Below, in pieces: positions 59,739 through 64,000 of a DNA stretch of 64,000 nt. The notes under the pieces were generated by a model. The model did no database searches. It was not told where the DNA came from and worked only from the letters and a program-made list of their open reading frames with translations. Source of the stretch: an uncultured Clostridia bacterium (lineage in GTDB: Bacteria; Bacillota; Clostridia; Christensenellales; Borkfalkiaceae); assembly GCA_947053545.1 (NCBI GenBank), contig CAMRSY010000001.1, forward strand, positions 62,001 to 126,000, written 5' to 3'. The number at the start of each line of letters is the position of its first letter. The stretch's first letter is position 1. The translations under genes were made by a program, and so were the position numbers.

Positions 59739-60353
59739 ATGAACGCGATTAACCATAACGCAGAGATGAATAAAATTATACGGGCTTTGCAGGGCACAAG
59801 AAAAAAACTTTTGCTGCACGCCTGCTGCGCGCCCTGCTCTTCCGCCTGTATTGAAAGGCTGAAAGAATACTTTGCGGTAACCGCGTTTTTTTACAACCCC
59901 AATATAGAGGACGAAGAATATTTTAAACGCAAAGCGGAACTTATACGCTTTATAAACGAAACGGGCTGGGCGGATATTTTAGACTGCGGACACGACGTCG
60001 CGCAATTTTATACGGCGGTTACGGGGCTTGAAAACTGCGGCGAGGGAGGCGAAAGGTGCCTTACTTGCTTTAAACTCAGGCTTGAGGAAACAGCGCGCGC
60101 CGCAGCGGAAGGCGGGTACGATTACTTTTCCACAACGTTGACAATAAGCCCTTTGAAAAACGCAAACGCAATTAACGCCATAGGCCAAAGCGCCGCGCAA
60201 AAATACGGCGTTTTATGGCTGCCGTGCGACTTTAAAAAAGAAAACGGCTATTTGCGCAGCCTTAAACTTTCGCAGGAACACCGCCTTTACAGACAGAATT
60301 ACTGCGGCTGCGTATTCTCGCAAAATACGCTTGATAAAAATCACGGAACGTGA
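59739..60353 (+). CDS. queH: Epoxyqueuosine reductase QueH
   Basis: 204 residues from the ATG at 59739. HACCAPCSS, CLTCFKLRL and CGCVFS supply the conserved cysteines that bind a [4Fe-4S] cluster and a nearby metal. QueH reduces epoxyqueuosine to queuosine in tRNA wobble position 34 and replaces QueG in many anaerobes. The start fits the family (about 24 residues before HACC, with the INHNAEMNKII pattern) although there is no ribosome-binding site. No other queuosine gene is in the window. Confidence 0.93.
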   Translation: MNAINHNAEMNKIIRALQGTRKKLLLHACCAPCSSACIERLKEYFAVTAFFYNPNIEDEEYFKRKAELIRFINETGWADILDCGHDVAQFYTAVTGLENCGEGGERCLTCFKLRLEETARAAAEGGYDYFSTTLTISPLKNANAINAIGQSAAQKYGVLWLPCDFKKENGYLRSLKLSQEHRLYRQNYCGCVFSQNTLDKNHGT

Positions 60354-60438
60354 TAAAATTACCGTAAAGAAAAAACCGAACGGCTTTACGCATTAAATTT
60401 TTTGTAAAATCCGTTACCGTTTAATTGTAGGATTCGAT

Positions 60439-61377
60439 ATGGACATCAACAGATACTCACCGGGTTATTTTATAAACCAGAAACATATGACGCGGCTTGC
60501 CGACTACTCTACTGAAGAGCTGTTCGAGCTTTTGTACGCCACAAGGCAGATGAAAGCCAAGTTTGCCGCACACGAAAACACTGCCATTTTACAGGGCGTA
60601 ACCATTGCTCTTTTGTTCGGAGACGCTTCGCTTCGCACGCGTTCGGCTTTGGAAATAGGTATACGCCAGTTGGGGGGCGAAAGCGTTAACCTCCCCTACA
60701 GCGAAAACGATATGCGCGCGGGCGAGAATATAAAGGACGTTGTAAACGTTATTTGCCGCTACGGCGTCGGCGCGCTTATTACGCGCGGTATTCCGCAAAG
60801 CGAACTTGAAAACTTTGCAAACGTTTCGCCCATTCCTGTAATTAACTCCACCAACTCCGATTTCGTCCCCATTCAGGCGTTAAGCGATTTATATACAATT
60901 TGGGAAAAGAAAAAGAAACTGGAAGGCGTTAAACTGGCATTTATAGGCAAGGGCACTAACGTTGCGGCATCGCTATTGATGGGCGCCGTAAAGTGCGGCA
61001 TGGAGGTTGCCGTTGCCACCCCCGAAACTTTTACCGTAAACACGGCGCACCTGGAAAGGGCGGAACAATACGGCAATATAACCATTACCGACGACCCGCT
61101 GTTTGCCGCAAAGAACGCCGACGTGGTTTATACCGACAGCTATCGGTATCATACGCAGCTTACAAAAGAAGAAACGGAAACTCTTGCGCCGTATAAGGTA
61201 AACAACCGTATTATGGCGGTTGCGGCAGGAACGGCGATGTTTATGCATCCCCTGCCCGCAAGGCGCGGAATAGAGGTTTCGCCCGAGGTAATAGACGGAA
61301 AACAGAGCGTTGTTTACGAGCAGGCGGAAAACAAACTGCACGCTATTAAAGCGTTGCTGGCCCTGTTAATAAAGTAA
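60439..61377 (+). CDS. Divergent aspartate/ornithine transcarbamylase-family enzyme
   Basis: 312 residues with the transcarbamylase fold. The carbamoyl-phosphate loop is SLRTR (64-68), IGKGTNVAAS (169-178) resembles the OTCase domain-2 start, and MHPLPARRG (269-277) ends the active site. Several ornithine-carbamoyltransferase marks are missing: HPxQ is VPIQ (143-146), the SMG ornithine loop is replaced by TDSYRYHTQ (232-240), the Asn for ornithine in the NVxNS motif is Ala, and HCLP is HPLP. It may therefore use another acceptor. AGGA precedes the ATG. No arginine or pyrimidine genes are adjacent. An automatic 'argF' label would be unsafe. Confidence 0.8.
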   Translation: MDINRYSPGYFINQKHMTRLADYSTEELFELLYATRQMKAKFAAHENTAILQGVTIALLFGDASLRTRSALEIGIRQLGGESVNLPYSENDMRAGENIKDVVNVICRYGVGALITRGIPQSELENFANVSPIPVINSTNSDFVPIQALSDLYTIWEKKKKLEGVKLAFIGKGTNVAASLLMGAVKCGMEVAVATPETFTVNTAHLERAEQYGNITITDDPLFAAKNADVVYTDSYRYHTQLTKEETETLAPYKVNNRIMAVAAGTAMFMHPLPARRGIEVSPEVIDGKQSVVYEQAENKLHAIKALLALLIK

Positions 61378-61391
61378 CAATTCGAAGAATT

Positions 61392-61426
61392 AAAACGCCC
61401 GCGGTTTTGTTAACCGCGGGCGTTTT
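61392..61426. terminator. Bidirectional terminator, transcarbamylase / phosphoesterase
   Basis: 15-bp stem AAAACGCCCGCGGTT and complement around a TTGTT loop, flanked by A and T runs, between convergent genes. Confidence 0.9.
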
Positions 61427-61430
61427 ATAT

Positions 61431-62225
61431 TTATTCTTTTTCCAGTTCTATCATAACAAGTTCGGGGCGGTTGAAAAGCCGCAGCGGACACTGCGAATTG
61501 CCTAGCCCGCGCGAAATTACCTGCCGCATATTGCCGCACGAATGCACACCCGACGCATATTTGGGAAACAACCCCTGCCCAGGCGCATATATGCCTATAT
61601 GCGTAAACGGCAACCGCCATTGTCCGCCGTGGGCATGCCCGCAAAGCGTTAAGTCGAACCCTGCCAAAGCATACTTATCGATATATTGCGGAAGGTGCGC
61701 AAGCAACAAATTAAACCCCTCGCCGCAACACAACGAAAAATATCCGCCGCTCTTTATTTTAGCGCAGTTTACGCCCGCCACCGTTATACCGCAAACCTCC
61801 CTATATTCGCCGTCCAGCACGGTTGCGCCGGCTATTTCCAGCTCGCGCTTGAATTCGCGGTACCGGGTGCTTCGCATTTCGTGATTGCCGCTAACGTAGT
61901 AAACGGGGGCCACTTTACTAAGCCAGCACACAGTTGCCAACGCCACCGCCATATCGTCGGGGCGGTATTTATGAATAATGTCGCCCGTAACCGCTATAAT
62001 GTCGGGGGCTAATTTCTTCGCTTTTTTTACAAGCCGCTTATTGTCGGTTCCGAACGCTTTACCGTGCAAATCGGAAACGTGCAGTATTTTAACGCCTCTT
62101 TCTGGCGCTTTTTCACTGCTTATTTTATAATGCGTAATAGTTATCAAGTTATTGGAAAACCACACAAACAAGGCGATAAGCGCCGCGCCGCCAAGGCATC
62201 CCAGCAAAATATACAGCCACAACAT
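61431..62225 (-). CDS. YkuE-like membrane-anchored metallophosphoesterase
   Basis: 264 residues. An N-terminal membrane helix (about 3-23) is followed by the calcineurin-like phosphoesterase motifs: HVSDLHG, VTGDIIH, SGNHEM, a late LLAHLP and CGHAHGGQWRLP. The GHAHGGQ form is that of YkuE-type enzymes linked to envelope lipids, such as UDP-2,3-diacylglucosamine-like substrates in some species. Substrate here unknown. It follows trmB directly, so the two share a transcript. Confidence 0.87.
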   Translation of the reverse strand: MLWLYILLGCLGGAALIALFVWFSNNLITITHYKISSEKAPERGVKILHVSDLHGKAFGTDNKRLVKKAKKLAPDIIAVTGDIIHKYRPDDMAVALATVCWLSKVAPVYYVSGNHEMRSTRYREFKRELEIAGATVLDGEYREVCGITVAGVNCAKIKSGGYFSLCCGEGFNLLLAHLPQYIDKYALAGFDLTLCGHAHGGQWRLPFTHIGIYAPGQGLFPKYASGVHSCGNMRQVISRGLGNSQCPLRLFNRPELVMIELEKE

Positions 62226-62894
62226 TTAACTTTTAACCACAATCCTGTAAATGTTTTTGCCCATATCGGCAAATTTTTTTTCGTGCTCGGTAACAATGTT
62301 TTCGGGGTCGCAAACAGCGTGCAGGTCTTCGCACTTTTCCAATATTTCATACCCGCACGAAGCGTAACTTTCAAGCGAGAATAAATAAAAATCCCCGTCG
62401 TCGGTTTTTTGCACAATTTCGCCGCCCTTTTTTAAATACTGTCTGTATCCGTTTAAAAATTTAGGGTGCGTAAGCCGCTGTCTGGCATAACCCAGTTTAG
62501 GCAGAGGGTTGGAAAAATTAAGATAAATTTTATCTATGCTTGCCTCTTTCAGATAGCGCGGCAACACCTCCGCGGCGCTGTTTATAAAGTGTACGTTAAG
62601 CAAATTTTCCGCTTTTGCCCTCTCTACCGCCTCAATCAGCACATTGGAAATTTTTTCTACCGCAATAAAATTAATCTGCGGGAAACGCGCAGCCATTTCG
62701 CAGATAAACTTTCCTTTGCCGCAACCTATTTCCAAATTCACGGGATTGCCGTTTTTGAAAATTTTTACAAAGTCGAGCTCGTCTTTCTGCGCGGCGGCGT
62801 GTTTCATATTTTTATCGGTTAAATCGGCAACCGTTAAAATATCGCCGCAAGAATTCAGGCGTTCGTCCAAATGTGATTTTCTATGCATTCTCAT
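62226..62894 (-). CDS. trmB: tRNA (guanine46-N7)-methyltransferase TrmB
   Basis: 222 residues from the ATG at 62894; the start MRMHRKSHLDERL fits the family. NLEIGCGKGKFICEMA binds SAM, QKTDDGDFY and IVTEHEKKF are the conserved C-terminal elements with the Thr/Glu pair. The usual DPWPKxRHxKRRL segment reads NPLPKLGYARQRL: Asp becomes Asn and the following His becomes Tyr. It should still be the m7G46 enzyme by overall pattern, with altered active-site chemistry. The promoter's -10 box ends seven bases before the ATG and there is no ribosome-binding site. Confidence 0.88.
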   Translation of the reverse strand: MRMHRKSHLDERLNSCGDILTVADLTDKNMKHAAAQKDELDFVKIFKNGNPVNLEIGCGKGKFICEMAARFPQINFIAVEKISNVLIEAVERAKAENLLNVHFINSAAEVLPRYLKEASIDKIYLNFSNPLPKLGYARQRLTHPKFLNGYRQYLKKGGEIVQKTDDGDFYLFSLESYASCGYEILEKCEDLHAVCDPENIVTEHEKKFADMGKNIYRIVVKS

Positions 62895-62901
62895 AGGCGG
62901 A

Positions 62902-62931
62902 ATTTTATCACACCAGCGCCAGGTTTTGCAA
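62902..62931 (-). promoter_or_regulatory. Promoter of trmB
   Basis: Minus strand TTGCAA, 18-base spacer, TAAAAT preceded by TGA (extended -10). Predicted start 62894-62895, at the ATG. Confidence 0.7.
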
Positions 62932-63102
62932 GTGAAAACGTCACGTGTTAATTTTATTTTTATTTGCCGCGTATGCGTTTTATGCGCTAAACCCGGCTTT
63001 ATATATAACCGTCGGGTGAAAATAATTTAAATTGCGGGACGCAACCGCGCCTTTTAAATATGCGTCGGGAAGGCTGCCATACGCCCCTGCGGAGGAATAA
63101 AA

Positions 63103-63651
63103 TTGACAGTTTTTGAAATTATAGACACCTTTAAGTTTTACGGTTTAGACGTGCTTGCGCTTGCAGCCGTCACCACGGTTTTTGTTCAGATTTTAAAAGT
63201 TACGCTTTTAAAAAACTGCCAGAAAAAGATTATTACTTTTTTGCCGTTTTTAACGGGCGGCGCGCTTTACGCCGGATATTCCGCGCTTGTTAACCTGAGT
63301 TTGCGGTATGTTTTGGACAATTACGTAATCGTGTTGGAGCACAGTTTTTCAGTAGGCGCGTTATCAACGCTTATTTACGTATGGTACGAACAGTTTGTAC
63401 GCGACAAAAAATACCGCGGCGCAACCGAAAGCGTTATTGAAACGCTTATTCAAGGATACGTGCCGGACGAAGAAACAGAAGAAATAGCCGCAATGATAGC
63501 GCACACCGTAGCGACGGACGTTACGGGCGACGGAGCGAAAAAAACCGCCGAAATACTTTCGTTACACAGTACGCAAGAAATTACGCAAAGCGACGTTAAG
63601 ATGCTTGCGCGCCTTATTATAGAGACGCTTGCGCATATCAGCACAACCTAA
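63103..63651 (+). CDS. Unrecognised small membrane protein
   Basis: 182 residues from a TTG start at 63103, supported by GGAGG seven bases upstream. Three predicted membrane helices (about 15-33, 43-66, 78-97) are followed by a short basic stretch and an acidic, helical, soluble C-terminus (about 105-182) rich in Thr, Glu and Ala. This layout loosely recalls phage holins with a long tail or small scaffold proteins, but I recognise no family and no phage genes are nearby. A terminator follows. Confidence 0.6.
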   Translation: MTVFEIIDTFKFYGLDVLALAAVTTVFVQILKVTLLKNCQKKIITFLPFLTGGALYAGYSALVNLSLRYVLDNYVIVLEHSFSVGALSTLIYVWYEQFVRDKKYRGATESVIETLIQGYVPDEETEEIAAMIAHTVATDVTGDGAKKTAEILSLHSTQEITQSDVKMLARLIIETLAHISTT

Positions 63652-63672
63652 TATTAACCGTAAAACAAACTT

Positions 63673-63706
63673 TAAGCTTGCGCGAAAAACCGTTCGCGCA
63701 AGCTTA
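63673..63706. terminator. Bidirectional terminator between the last two genes
   Basis: 14-bp stem TAAGCTTGCGCGAA and complement around a six-base loop, then TTTTCTTTATTT; the other side is also AT-rich. Confidence 0.88.
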
Positions 63707-63758
63707 TTTTCTTTATTTGGGCGGCATATATGCCTTAACTAACGCTTAAAATGCCGTT

Positions 63759-64000
63759 TTAGCCCGAAGATTTTAGTTTGATGTCGAACGTAACTTCCGC
63801 ACTGTTTAAAAGGTCGGGAGAAAGCTGCTCGTACTTATCGTAAAACTTTTTATACAGCATTGTCCTAAGCCCCAAAAAATCGCAATCGTAAGCGCGCTCG
63901 CTTTCAAAAAGTTCCTCGAAAAGTTTAATTATACTCTTTTCTCCGCGCTTCAATATTTCCTTGTCTACGGCAACCTCTTTGGCGTCTTCGGGCGAAAACC
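63759..64000 (-). CDS. C-terminal end of a protein resembling Ger(x)C germination proteins, partial
   Basis: The frame is open from the window edge to a stop at 63759 (80 residues). It contains a helix with KSIIKLFEELFESERAYDCD, then LGLRTMLYKKFYDKYEQL and a closing strand AEVTFDIKLKSSG. The order 'helix, (Y/Q)xxDxxxfG...K, then AxVxxxVxxxIxxxG' is that of the GerAC C-terminal domain of spore-germination lipoproteins. Only the end is visible, so this is tentative. If right, it would be one of a gerA-type operon and would imply a spore former. Confidence 0.45.
   Translation of the reverse strand, partial: FSPEDAKEVAVDKEILKRGEKSIIKLFEELFESERAYDCDFLGLRTMLYKKFYDKYEQLSPDLLNSAEVTFDIKLKSSG

Noticed and set aside
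1..64000. CRISPR arrays, rRNA, tRNA, insertion sequences, prophage, toxin-antitoxin pairs
   Set aside because: I looked for repeat-spacer units, cloverleaf-like segments, transposases and phage structural genes and saw none; the only helicase of phage type stands alone.

Overview
The window looks like part of the chromosome of an uncultured, probably gut-associated, anaerobic member of the Bacillota (class Clostridia; a Christensenellales-like lineage is my inference). The reasons are a Firmicute gene order (prmA-rsmE-mtaB-HIT, rho/obgE/yhbY/nadD-yqeK/rsfS, secG-rnr-smpB, pcrA-ligA), a group B [FeFe] hydrogenase, formate-THF ligase, oxygen-labile L-serine dehydratase, a DUF1540 mini-protein, textbook sigma-A promoters with 17-bp spacers, and a partial gene at the right edge that resembles a Ger(x)C spore-germination protein. 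Nearly all of the DNA is housekeeping. I see no rRNA, tRNA, CRISPR array, insertion sequence or prophage.

Left to right: a minus-strand operon for ribosome and tRNA modification (prmA, rsmE, mtaB) continues into a PrsW-type membrane protease and a HIT protein cut by the window edge (1-4831). Next come a hydrogenase operon with two membrane proteins (5002-8020) and a Wzz/O-antigen-ligase pair (8140-11121). A Dda-like helicase and a DeoC-like protein follow (11349-13428). The ribosome-assembly block rsfS, nadD-yqeK, yhbY, obgE, rho (13770-19156) is interrupted by an unrecognised membrane protein. Then MBL hydrolase, DUF1934 and tyrA; the glycolytic genes pgk, tpiA and gpmI (21535-25550); an EamA transporter; secG, rnr and smpB; and the methionine pair metY/metA (29798-32046).

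The right half holds sdaA; an HtrA lipoprotein with a UAP-type sugar nucleotidyltransferase; Nudix-LemA-DUF2207; rplI; DUF1540; fhs-glnS-CvpA-like; glyS; a membrane protein with an integrase-like helical domain; an ABC-F ATPase; a PflA-like radical SAM enzyme; metK behind a SAM-I riboswitch; pcrA-ligA; rpsU; an ArsP_2-type exporter; a degenerate ABC ATPase; queH; a divergent transcarbamylase; trmB with a phosphoesterase; and two edge genes.

The genes most worth following are four proteins that kept a family fold but lost family-defining residues: the ABC ATPase at 58330, the transcarbamylase at 60439, the DeoC-like protein at 12694 and TrmB at 62226. To these I add the membrane/integrase-like chimera at 46732 and the orphan at 15360. 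A recurring architecture places the -10 box only 6-9 bases before the start codon with no ribosome-binding site, which predicts leaderless mRNAs for several single genes. I found no clear undescribed multi-gene system.
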